NCBI RefSeq assembly: GCF_010501055.1
Contig: NZ_QVMO01000002.1
Span: 62,001 to 126,000, forward strand
DNA from: Dysgonomonas sp. 521
Lineage (GTDB): Bacteria > Bacteroidota > Bacteroidia > Bacteroidales > Dysgonomonadaceae
Length of the DNA: 64,000 nucleotides
Reading direction: 5' to 3'
In this document: in pieces, positions 35,122-43,269 of the stretch
Layout: the number at the start of each line of letters is the position of its first letter
Numbering within the stretch: the stretch's first letter is position 1
Translations under genes and position numbers: made by a program
Notes under the pieces: generated by a model
What the model was told of the DNA's origin: nothing
Seen by the model: the letters and a program-made list of their open reading frames with translations, nothing else
Databases searched by the model: none

Positions 35122-35992
35122 TTTTAATGATTTTATACCCAATAATCATCGAATAGTATTGTAAATAACTGAGAATTTGGTGAGTAATACCATTCATTTT
35201 TGGTTTATAATATTTAGGTTTTCTTTCTATTTTCCATTTTCTTTCTAAGTGTCTATTTCCTGAACCATATCTAACAAAACGTTTGATAAACCTACGCATA
35301 CCTCCTTCAAAATCATGAACTATAATGCTATGAGGAGCATATGATATCATGCCATGCTTAAATAGACGAATACTAATATCAACATCTTCAGCTGCAATAA
35401 AAAAAGATTCGTCAAAGCCATTTATTTTGCATAGTGCTTCTTTATAGACGAGTGAGTTGGCTGTTACTATATGCATTGGTATATTTTCCAACTTTTTATA
35501 TTTACATGGAGGTGGAGTCAAACTTCCTTGAGCTTGATAAAAATTAGATAGTATATTGTTTTTATATGGAATAACACTTCCATTATAAGCAATAGAGCCA
35601 TTTTGGTCAATTAAATAACCATTGAGAGTATTAGGCGTAGCGATGCAATCATCATCACAAAAACATATCCATTTACCCTTTGCTCTACTTATTCCGACAT
35701 TTCTTGCAGCAGCAGCTCCACGCCTTTCACAAACAAATATATGTATAGGTATTTTTGAATTTGCAAAGTTCTTTATATTTAGAGATGGATTAGATAAATT
35801 ATCAACTACTATAATTTCTAAAGGTAATTCACTTTCGTTTTTCCCACTTAGAAAAGAATATATGAGTCGATTCAAGTTCTTTTGATTATTGAAAGCTGGA
35901 ATAACTATAGATATATCGTCAATCCTTATGGGATCTTCAATAATGATACGTTCTACTTCAAATAAGGTTGTATATTTTTCCAGATCCCTCAT
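35081..35992 (-). CDS. Glycosyltransferase family 2 in invertible segment 1
   Basis: 303 residues, GT-A fold: ISIVIPAFNNQKNLNRLIYS (~28-47), EIIVVDNLSNPS, GAAAARNVGISRAKGKWICF then CDDDCIATP (DxD region ~112), and AAEDVDISIRLFKHG (acceptor/ED motif ~200). Likely transfers a sugar to a surface glycan or to the product of the ligase. Starts within inversion site 2, 13 bp after the recombinase stop, so in this orientation it may be co-transcribed with the recombinase. Confidence 0.88.
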   Translation of the reverse strand: MRDLEKYTTLFEVERIIIEDPIRIDDISIVIPAFNNQKNLNRLIYSFLSGKNESELPLEIIVVDNLSNPSLNIKNFANSKIPIHIFVCERRGAAAARNVGISRAKGKWICFCDDDCIATPNTLNGYLIDQNGSIAYNGSVIPYKNNILSNFYQAQGSLTPPPCKYKKLENIPMHIVTANSLVYKEALCKINGFDESFFIAAEDVDISIRLFKHGMISYAPHSIIVHDFEGGMRRFIKRFVRYGSGNRHLERKWKIERKPKYYKPKMNGITHQILSYLQYYSMIIGYKIIKNEQLSKPTQKYQR

Positions 35993-36007
35993 AATTTATA
36001 GTTATCA
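35988..36007 (-). repeat. Inversion site 2
   Basis: On the minus strand this reads TGATAACTATAAATTATGAG, identical to site 1 in opposite orientation. The TGA is the recombinase stop and the ATG is the GT2 start. Bounds invertible segment 1 (about 3.6 kb). Confidence 0.78.
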
Positions 36008-36985
36008 ACCATTCCCAGCTAGTTGAAGTTTTCTTCTAGGATGTTTGGTCGATAATATTTTTTTCTGTTTACTGACGTTTACATGAGTGTATATTTGTGT
36101 AATAGCAATAGAGCTATGGCCTAACATATTTTGAATGTATTTTATATCTACATCTTCCTCTAAAAGTAAAGTGGCAAAAGTATGCCTGAATGTATGTGGT
36201 GTAATGTGTTTTGTTAATCCGGCTTTACTCACATAGGACTTTACCATCAATCTGACAGATTGCGTAGATAAAGGAAGACCTAAGCGATTTATGAAAAAAT
36301 AAGAATCTTGTTTTATTTGATTTTTATGTAATTGGTAGTAGCGTTTAATTATAGACATAGTTTCAGTTTGGCATATTTGTATCATACGTTCTTTACTCCC
36401 TTTACCGAAAATCTTCACAACTCCATTTTTTAAGTTAATATCCTGAATCTTTAAATTACAAACTTCTGAGACTCTCATTCCTGTCGAAAATAAAATTTCG
36501 ATAATTGCTAAATTTCGTACTTGTGCTTTATATGTATATCGTTCTGTATAGCTATTGTTTTCAAATTCTTGGTACATAATGGTTAATATTTTTTTCACTT
36601 CATTCAAAGTCATTACAGAAGGAAGGAGGTATGGCTCTTTCAAGCGAACTTTAATTTTTCGAAAAGGATTAATATAATCATCATCTTCATATTCTAAATA
36701 ATTCAGCATTGCTTTTAATGAAGCAACTTTACGCTTTATCGTTTTTGGTTTGAGGTAAGAAATTTCTTGGAGGTAATTTTTCAGAGTGTCTTTAGACATA
36801 CTTTTGAACTTTTGCTCATCATTAGTCCCTTTTATATATACTGCAAATTGTTTCAAGTCCGTAGAATAAGCTCGTAATGTTTTTGAATTCAAGTTTTTTT
36901 CGAATTGACAGTGGAAAATAAATCCTCTAATAACCTCATTTACACTCACATCCTGAGTATTCTCACCTAAACTTCTAATATCCAT
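36005..36985 (-). CDS. Tyrosine recombinase (XerC/D-type), proposed invertase
   Basis: 326 residues. SAM-like core-binding domain 15-105 (NLNSKTLRAYSTDLKQFAVY), catalytic domain: Arg in STGMRVSEVCNL (~183), Lys region VKIFGKGSKERMI, HTFRHTFATLLLEE (~273), LGHSSIAITQIYTHV with nucleophile Tyr. The C-terminal tail runs into inversion site 2. Its location between the four matching sites makes it the likely enzyme for their recombination. It could alternatively be an ordinary island integrase. Confidence 0.85.
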   Translation of the reverse strand: MDIRSLGENTQDVSVNEVIRGFIFHCQFEKNLNSKTLRAYSTDLKQFAVYIKGTNDEQKFKSMSKDTLKNYLQEISYLKPKTIKRKVASLKAMLNYLEYEDDDYINPFRKIKVRLKEPYLLPSVMTLNEVKKILTIMYQEFENNSYTERYTYKAQVRNLAIIEILFSTGMRVSEVCNLKIQDINLKNGVVKIFGKGSKERMIQICQTETMSIIKRYYQLHKNQIKQDSYFFINRLGLPLSTQSVRLMVKSYVSKAGLTKHITPHTFRHTFATLLLEEDVDIKYIQNMLGHSSIAITQIYTHVNVSKQKKILSTKHPRRKLQLAGNG

Positions 36986-37445
36986 ATTTTTCTTGTTTTA
37001 ATAATTACAATGCGAAGAAAAGTATAAATGGTATGGAATTCAAACTGCACTATGTATTTGCAAGATGATTATATAAATGACCACAAAAGCAGAGTATTTC
37101 GGATGTAATTATGAATTTATGCAGAAGGAAGACGAAGCTGCATATAGTTCAATGCATAACATTAAATCAATAGCATATCGTATAAAAAATTATTATTTCA
37201 ATTGGATAACCTTGACATTTTGTTGAAATAACTTAGGTTCGACATTTTTTCGTTGTCATTTTACCTCTACGATGAACCTTTTTATCATCAACATGAATAG
37301 TAACAATATCAATTTCTATTTAATCTTTATTTTTCTCTTTTGCAGTTTTTCTAAAAGAGCCAATATTGAAAAATAGTTGTTGTTATTTAGTTTAAGATAC
37401 TTTTCAGAAGCAACATTAAATTTAATAACATCATTTGTAATTGTT
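36986..37445. other. AT-rich gap with a degraded minus-strand frame
   Basis: No intact gene. On the minus strand from about 37440 an ATG-less frame reads TITNDVIKFNVASEKYLKLN and continues to a stop at about 37320. A second frame follows: IEIDIVTIHVDDKKVHRRGK. It looks like a small frameshifted remnant after the SIR2 gene. The rest (36986-37230) shows nothing I can support. Confidence 0.35.
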
Positions 37446-39821
37446 CTAGGTGGGATTATTTATCTTAATTATGTCTTTTAGTATTTGTTCAGCATATTCA
37501 TGGCCTATTGGATCTACAAAATCGGGTACTATAGACGAATAATGGTAATACTTATCAATGTAATATTTTGTGTCAGAATATTTTTTCAAACAAATACAGC
37601 ATTTCGCAGCATTTAAACAAAGTCCTAAAATAACGCTGTGCTCTATAGGATTATCACATACGGAAAGTCCTAATTGAGCATAAAACAAAGAGTCCTCATA
37701 TAACTTTTTTTCAGAAAGAATAATGCTGTAATAATGAGTTGAAAGGACTAAATAATCCGTCAATCCACATTTTATCTCAAGTTTTATACAACGGTTAAGA
37801 TGTAACTTCATTTCTTCAGGAGAATAACAGCCCGTGAAAAATCGTAAATGTACAGCTGCAAATGAAAACATTTCTGAAAGTAGGTTACTTTCAAAATCAT
37901 GTTTTGTTAAATATTTATTCGATGTCTGTTCCAGAAGCAGAATTGCATCTTCATATTGTTTTTCTCTGAATAAGGAGTAGGCTTTAATGCCTTCTTCATA
38001 TCGTAAAATTTCACGTTCTCCAGCTTCTTTCCATACATATTTATTATCTGGCTCTCTATATAACCAAATTTTAAAGTATGATTCCTCTCTATAGGGCGTT
38101 TCAGGGAGGGATGAATTTATATTCTCCAACTCGTTTAATTTGATGTTTCTGTCTATTGACATTTTTGCATACAATTCCGCCTTTTCTTTTGAGATTAAAG
38201 CATTTTTCGAAAAGCCATGAATATGATAAATTACAAATAATTCTTTATGTATTGCAAATAAAATCCCACAATGTCCCCCTTGTTCTGCCAACCGCATGCA
38301 AACATTCAATTCGGCTATATATAATTCAATATTTTCGGTAGTAGAGTAATGTTTCAGAATATTATGATTTTTCGAATATACAGCATAAAAATACATACAT
38401 GAAAAATTATAAAATCGTTTAGCGCTGAGTGCATCGTATGCAGCTTCTCGAAAGATAGGTACTGCATCTTTATAATGATTTTGCTCTAAACATAATGTGC
38501 CTATTCTACCTAATGTTGTTGAAATATTATTATATATTATGTCTTTTTTCAAGTCATATGAACCATCAACATATTGTGCCAATCTTTTATTGGATATTTT
38601 TAGGGATAAATAATAATATTCCAATGCCGCATGTATGTCAGTTTCTTTAAAAACATCTCCTAATGTATCAAATAAAGGAACCAAATAATGAATGTCAGAA
38701 ATATAAACACTTGACAATGAGAAATAATTTCTGGGTATAATAGACAATTTTTCAATTATGGGTAATAATATGTATCCATTAATATTATTTTTATCCATAT
38801 TTTCTTGGGATAACTTTTCTTTAAAAAAATAATCTATTATTCGACTTATATGTAAAGCACGATCAATATTTCCAATGGATTTGAATAATTGGATACACAT
38901 TCCCAAGCATGACCATTGTGTTATAGATTGACTATTTAACACTGATCTTATTTTTTTATTGATATCTATGGTAGGTTTTAATGTTTCTTCTTCCTTCTGA
39001 TTTATATATATTGAAGAATATATATTCTCCCACCCAGTTCGGCAGTAAAATTCAGGAAGTGTCGCTTCTTCAAAAACGAAGTCAGATACTGAATCTTTCA
39101 ATTTTGATACAACATCGGGTATTGGCGAGTTAGGATAAACAACCCAAGTAACTCCATATTGAGCAAAAGATAAAGGTAAATAGTCAATGTTAAAAGAAAA
39201 ATCTTCACCAGAAAACCCAAGAAATATAATATGATTTTCACTAAATATTTTTTTTAAGACATTATATTTACCGATAGAAAGTCCGCCAATCTTTTGAGTA
39301 ACCAAATCTACAGCCGTGGAAGTGTTGGTAACTGATCCATGTATTTTATATAAATGTATATTTTCTGATTCATGTATATTATCAAATTGCAATGGATCAT
39401 AGAAAACATTAACAGGAATATTTTGCTCTAGAAAAGCTTGCTCGATTAGTGTATCGAAGTTTGTTGTTACTATAGCTTTTATTTTTTTTCTTTCGGCTAA
39501 TTCAGCAAGAAAAATATGATTTTTATTAGGACTTGATCCTTCAAGAACTTCAAGTAACGGAAAATATGCTTTCCCTGCAACATAATTAAAGATAAAATCA
39601 GATATACTAATTACAGGAATAAATTTCTCGATATCCAAATCATCTAAAAGATTATTCTTTTCACATAATATTTCGGCTCCTAAATTACCTATTTCTCTAA
39701 ACAATGATAAATTATATTCCCACCAGCTAGGTAAGGAAGCTGGCTTTTCTTTAGAAATTCCAGCTCCGGCCACAATTACAATATTACCTTGTTTTATAAA
39801 TTTTTGTAGGAGATCATTCAT
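37446..39821 (-). CDS. SIR2-like NADase-type domain fused to TPR-like repeats
   Basis: 791 residues. SIR2 domain ~1-260: NIVIVAGAGISKEKPASLPS (13-32), AIVTTNFDTLIEQAF (116-130), IHLYKIHGSV with catalytic-type His161, and HIIFLGFSGEDFSFN. The remaining ~520 residues are helical repeats of TPR type (AALEYYYLSLKISNKR, DAVPIFREAAYDALSAKRFY). SIR2 proteins of this build often act as NAD-depleting antiphage effectors with the repeats as sensor. Encoded between inversion sites 2 and 3, next to the recombinase. Confidence 0.85.
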   Translation of the reverse strand: MNDLLQKFIKQGNIVIVAGAGISKEKPASLPSWWEYNLSLFREIGNLGAEILCEKNNLLDDLDIEKFIPVISISDFIFNYVAGKAYFPLLEVLEGSSPNKNHIFLAELAERKKIKAIVTTNFDTLIEQAFLEQNIPVNVFYDPLQFDNIHESENIHLYKIHGSVTNTSTAVDLVTQKIGGLSIGKYNVLKKIFSENHIIFLGFSGEDFSFNIDYLPLSFAQYGVTWVVYPNSPIPDVVSKLKDSVSDFVFEEATLPEFYCRTGWENIYSSIYINQKEEETLKPTIDINKKIRSVLNSQSITQWSCLGMCIQLFKSIGNIDRALHISRIIDYFFKEKLSQENMDKNNINGYILLPIIEKLSIIPRNYFSLSSVYISDIHYLVPLFDTLGDVFKETDIHAALEYYYLSLKISNKRLAQYVDGSYDLKKDIIYNNISTTLGRIGTLCLEQNHYKDAVPIFREAAYDALSAKRFYNFSCMYFYAVYSKNHNILKHYSTTENIELYIAELNVCMRLAEQGGHCGILFAIHKELFVIYHIHGFSKNALISKEKAELYAKMSIDRNIKLNELENINSSLPETPYREESYFKIWLYREPDNKYVWKEAGEREILRYEEGIKAYSLFREKQYEDAILLLEQTSNKYLTKHDFESNLLSEMFSFAAVHLRFFTGCYSPEEMKLHLNRCIKLEIKCGLTDYLVLSTHYYSIILSEKKLYEDSLFYAQLGLSVCDNPIEHSVILGLCLNAAKCCICLKKYSDTKYYIDKYYHYSSIVPDFVDPIGHEYAEQILKDIIKINNPT

Positions 39822-39906
39822 GATTTTCTGATATATCTATTGTTTTACAAAGTTAATTATTTGATCTCAATTTAATGTTTAGTTTAACGCTATAGTCAAT
39901 TTAGAT

Positions 39907-39926
39907 AACTGATAACTTATTATTAT
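39907..39926 (+). repeat. Inversion site 3
   Basis: AACTGATAACTTATTATTAT is an exact inverted copy of site 4 (41846-41865) and runs into the ATG of the gene at 39925. It shares the core TGATAACT with sites 1 and 2. Bounds invertible segment 2 (about 1.95 kb). Confidence 0.78.
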
Positions 39927-40659
39927 GAGTATTTTAGAAAGTATATTTGATGCGAGCAACATATGGGGGTTGATCATTGGAACGCTTCTAGGTGCTGAAA
40001 TATCAAGATTCCTATATAGACCTAATGTTATTATCAGATTTGAAAGATTACAGCCTCTTTTTTCAGATAATGGTTTTTTTGCTTCTGTAATAGTAGCTAA
40101 TAGAGGAAGAACTGCGTCAATAAATACACAAGGGAAGGTAACTCTTTTTTTTGATGATAAGAATTTGATGGAGCCATCTTTATTCAATTTTGATGCTTTT
40201 GAAACATCTTTACCCACATATAGACTAGAAAATTTAAAAATGGATTTTCCAAGACATCAACTTATTACTCCAGAAAAGAAAGTAAAAGAAATAAAAAACG
40301 TATCCTTGTGTTGGGCAACATTAGGAAATCCAGAAAAAGTTGAAATTAATCCAGGGGCAAGTGAAGCTTTAAATATTTTTCGAGCGCAATTATATATAGA
40401 TAACGATAATAATCAAAAATTCTGGTATCTTATTTTCCCTTGTGAGCAAGGTTGGAGAAAAGTACGATGTAGAATAATGCTAAAAACAAATGATTCCATT
40501 AAAGGCAAATTATTTATTTGTCCTTCTAATACTTTTCCAACAGTAAAGAAAATACATATTTATATAAAAGAAGATTATCCCATATTATCAATACAAGAAT
40601 TTAACTTTTTTGAAAACATCTACTATATATTTAAAAGAAGCAAATTATATTTTGATTAA
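39925..40659 (+). CDS. Membrane-anchored protein in invertible segment 2, unknown
   Basis: 244 residues. A short N-terminal hydrophobic stretch (IWGLIIGTLLGAEISRFLY, residues ~12-30) then a beta-rich soluble domain. No catalytic motif seen. The start is fused to inversion site 3. Its 3' end overlaps the convergent GT4 gene by 4 bp. Could be an accessory to the SIR2-TPR protein or a surface component. Confidence 0.65.
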   Translation: MSILESIFDASNIWGLIIGTLLGAEISRFLYRPNVIIRFERLQPLFSDNGFFASVIVANRGRTASINTQGKVTLFFDDKNLMEPSLFNFDAFETSLPTYRLENLKMDFPRHQLITPEKKVKEIKNVSLCWATLGNPEKVEINPGASEALNIFRAQLYIDNDNNQKFWYLIFPCEQGWRKVRCRIMLKTNDSIKGKLFICPSNTFPTVKKIHIYIKEDYPILSIQEFNFFENIYYIFKRSKLYFD

Positions 40660-41840
40660 ATATAATTTTGGTAAATGTTCGTGTATTTTTTCGCACAATC
40701 TCTTATGTCATTCGAACATCTAAATCTCACTGCTTCACTTTGATTTCGTTCTTGGTGAAGCATTGCGTTAATTATCTTTTCTGCTAATTCTTTGCCTGAT
40801 TCTGATTTAAAGAAAGATGCATGTGCATACCCATCTGCGATTTCCCTATAAGTCGGGATATCACTTAATATAGTAGGAATACCTAAGGATAATGATTCCG
40901 AAATAGACAAGCCATACGAACAGTATCTTTCAGGAGATATTACTATATCAACATTTCTATATGCTTCATTTATATCAGCGAAAGTTATTACTTTTATATG
41001 TTTCTCTAATCCATACTTACTAACAAGTTCATTAAAAGAAGAACGATATCTTTCACTGCTTTTTTTTACTCCTGTAAAAATGATCTTAAATGGAATTCTT
41101 TTTTCTTTAAGTATTGAACACGCTTCTAATGCAACATCATGTCCCTTTTGAAATGGTTGAAATCTTGATGGTAATAATAAAACAATATCATTTTTATTGA
41201 AATCATATTCTTCCTTTAGGGTAGATTCTTTTTGCTCATATTTAAAATAATTTAATGGAATGCCCAACTTAGTATCTTCTACTTTTAAATTAAATTCAGA
41301 TGAAAAAAAATTAGCATAATATTTACTAGGAGTAAAAAGTCCCTTAATCTCATGTAGATTAGTTTTTCTCTCATAAACCAGTGTTTTCAAAAGATTGAAA
41401 AACCCTTTTCCCCAGTACCAATCATATTCTTTGTTATTTTCATGATTTGTTACTATAATATTTTTTAGCGATGATATATAAGACGCAGATATAAAGGAAT
41501 TTAAATGAAATACATCCGCGTTAATTCCATCTAATTGTCCTTGCGTAAAATCAGACAAGCGTTTTAATGAATCTTCACTAAAGTTTTCACCTATAATTTC
41601 TTTTCTCAAAAAATTAGAAGAAAAACTTTCATATTTAGCGAAAATATTTTTATAATCAGAACCGCATTTTCCTAAAACTTTTATTCCTTCTACATAAGTC
41701 TCTTCCTCTTTACTGGAACAAACAATAAAAGGTTCATGTCCTAAAATTTCAAGTTCTTTACTTAAATTAATGAGGAATCGTTCTGTTCCTCCAATATATT
41801 TTTGATTAATCTCCCAATTAGTATGCAAACATATTTTCAT
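40656..41840 (-). CDS. Glycosyltransferase family 4 in invertible segment 2
   Basis: 394 residues, GT-B fold. N-terminal IGGTERFLINLSKELEILGH, middle LLPSRFQPFQKGHDVALEAC (nucleotide-sugar domain start), C-terminal VDIVISPERYCSYGLSISES with SLGIPTILSDIPTYREIADG (the EX7E region). Retaining GT of capsule or LPS type. Preceded by inversion site 4, with the ATG six bases beyond the repeat. Confidence 0.9.
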   Translation of the reverse strand: MKICLHTNWEINQKYIGGTERFLINLSKELEILGHEPFIVCSSKEEETYVEGIKVLGKCGSDYKNIFAKYESFSSNFLRKEIIGENFSEDSLKRLSDFTQGQLDGINADVFHLNSFISASYISSLKNIIVTNHENNKEYDWYWGKGFFNLLKTLVYERKTNLHEIKGLFTPSKYYANFFSSEFNLKVEDTKLGIPLNYFKYEQKESTLKEEYDFNKNDIVLLLPSRFQPFQKGHDVALEACSILKEKRIPFKIIFTGVKKSSERYRSSFNELVSKYGLEKHIKVITFADINEAYRNVDIVISPERYCSYGLSISESLSLGIPTILSDIPTYREIADGYAHASFFKSESGKELAEKIINAMLHQERNQSEAVRFRCSNDIRDCAKKYTNIYQNYI

Positions 41841-41845
41841 GGTAT

Positions 41846-41882
41846 ATAATAATAAGTTATCAGTTGTTCACAAAATTAACAT
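41846..41882 (-). repeat. Inversion site 4 (outer right) with promoter-like flank
   Basis: On the minus strand AACTGATAACTTATTATTAT (41865-41846) equals site 3 inverted. Its outer part (41882-41855) matches site 1's outer flank in 24 of 28 positions and contains TAATTTTG (41878-41871), a perfect -7 consensus. Transcription would start at or just before the crossover region. No good -33 element is visible. Confidence 0.75.
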
Positions 41883-42130
41883 TTTTATTGAATAGAGAAT
41901 TATATGGCATAGTATAATTTAAATCTGTAATTGTCCATACTAGTTTATTTTTCAAGTTGTCGATGAATCTTCCCGTTAAGAAAAAGATAACCACGGTCTT
42001 TAACCGTCATTAACGCCGAAGGGTTTATCCTTTGATCATTCAGCATAAGAACTCGTTCGTAGTATTTGAGTTGTCAGGCGAGAAGAAAACTCTGTACCTG
42101 AAAAATATCGAATCAGATTAAGTGAATAGA
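41883..42130. other. Gap between inversion system and toxin-antitoxin genes
   Basis: A short plus frame near 42016-42119 reads RRVYPLIIQHKNSFVVFELS and ends KNIESD. It is coding-like but lacks a start and is preceded by a stop, so is probably a gene remnant of unknown origin. Nothing else supported. Confidence 0.3.
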
Positions 42131-42454
42131 CTATAAATATTGTACAATAGTATGGTTATTGCCTATATAAGTAACGACATAGGCCTTTTCTTGAACGTAT
42201 GTTTCAAAGAACACATACCATTGCGTTGTATTGTTCTTTTTGAATACAGCATAAGATAAATTATCTCCATACTTGGAAAAATATTCAGGAGCTTTCTTTT
42301 TTTGTTTTTCGGGTAAAGAATTTTCTATATCGTCGAATAATTCACGAGCATACCTAATCGCATTCTCTTCGAAACCAAAATAATCCTTTTGATAAAGAAT
42401 AGAAGCCAATTCTACGAAGTATTGCCTGACCTCCGGCAAAAACAATACCTTCAT
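42131..42454 (-). CDS. RelE/ParE-like toxin
   Basis: 107 residues with a RelE/ParE-superfamily pattern: KVLFLPEVRQYFVELASILY start, a helix pair, and strands ending TQWYVFFETY..AYVVTYIGNN. Overlaps the antitoxin by 4 bp. Likely an mRNA interferase or gyrase inhibitor; which one is not evident. Confidence 0.7.
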   Translation of the reverse strand: MKVLFLPEVRQYFVELASILYQKDYFGFEENAIRYARELFDDIENSLPEKQKKKAPEYFSKYGDNLSYAVFKKNNTTQWYVFFETYVQEKAYVVTYIGNNHTIVQYL

Positions 42455-42675
42455 TTATTATACATTTTTCTGATGTCCGCCTCAATGCCTTCCATTAATT
42501 CATCTTTGGTTATGGCCCGATGGAGATTACTTACCTCAATTTTATCTTTCCTGACAAGTTCTATAACCTCATTGGTTCCTCTTTGAGTTATTACGATCCT
42601 CTCTTTTTTAGAAAGGTCTAAATATTTCTTTTGGTTTTTCCGGAAATCGGAACTTGTTATTATCCTTATATCCAT
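42451..42675 (-). CDS. Antitoxin (Phd/YefM-like)
   Basis: 74 residues from MDIRIITSSDFRKNQKKYLD; upstream ATGs at 42750 would include an unlikely N-terminus and the operator. Phd/YefM-like opening, DLSKKERIVITQRGTNEVIE, then an extended C-terminus that would wrap the toxin. Four-base overlap with the toxin gene. Confidence 0.72.
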   Translation of the reverse strand: MDIRIITSSDFRKNQKKYLDLSKKERIVITQRGTNEVIELVRKDKIEVSNLHRAITKDELMEGIEADIRKMYNK

Positions 42676-42720
42676 TGTTGTAAAATTTACTTTTCTGCAT
42701 TCATTTGTAAAGATAACAAT

Positions 42721-42740
42721 TTGTACACTTAGTTGTACAA
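42721..42740. promoter_or_regulatory. Palindromic operator of the toxin-antitoxin operon
   Basis: TTGTACA-N6-TGTACAA, perfect 7-bp arms, 45 bp upstream of the antitoxin ATG. A -7-like TATCTTTA follows on the minus strand. Typical site for autorepression by the antitoxin complex. Confidence 0.6.
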
Positions 42741-42927
42741 TTATACTCAAAATAAATCATAATTATCCCCAACCCGTGTGTTTTTCATCGAATTTTAGCT
42801 ATTTTAAAATGTAACATTCTGAAAATCAATGTCAATTTTCTAAAAATATACAGGGTGTATATACAGTGGTGTAATTATATTTTTCAACATTCAGACTTTT
42901 GTGGCATAAACATTAAGTTATGTTATT

Positions 42928-43269
42928 ATGGATGTAATTACTATTGAAAGCCGGGCTTATAAAGACATTGTAAGTAAAATAGAGTCGATAGCCCATTATG
43001 TAGCGAATGCGACAAAACCAGAGGAAAATCAAGAAGAACTGGATGCTTGGTTAGACAATGATGAAGTCGCTATCATTTTGAATATCAGTACAAGGACTTT
43101 GCAAAGGCTCAGGACAAAAGGGCTTATCAGTTATAGCCTTCTGGGAGGAAAATGTTACTACAAAGGTTCCGATATAGAGAAAGCATTGAAAGACAGGGTT
43201 ATCCGTTGTACTCCGGAAATAATGGAGAATTTCCGCAAAAATTTCATTTTCCATGTTAGTAAAAGATGA
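42928..43269 (+). CDS. HTH (MerR/excisionase-type) DNA-binding protein
   Basis: 113 residues. HTH_17-like core: DNDEVAIILNISTRTLQRLR then GLISYSLLGGKCYYKGSDIEK (~47-88). Such proteins precede the replication/mobilisation genes of Bacteroides integrative elements. Overlaps the primase-helicase gene by 17 bp. First gene of the second element's rightward block. Confidence 0.85.
   Translation: MDVITIESRAYKDIVSKIESIAHYVANATKPEENQEELDAWLDNDEVAIILNISTRTLQRLRTKGLISYSLLGGKCYYKGSDIEKALKDRVIRCTPEIMENFRKNFIFHVSKR

Noticed and set aside
36005..36985. Recombinase as simple integrase of the AT-rich island
   Set aside because: Possible, but no direct-repeat att sites are seen; the four start-codon-linked inverted repeats around it fit an invertase better.
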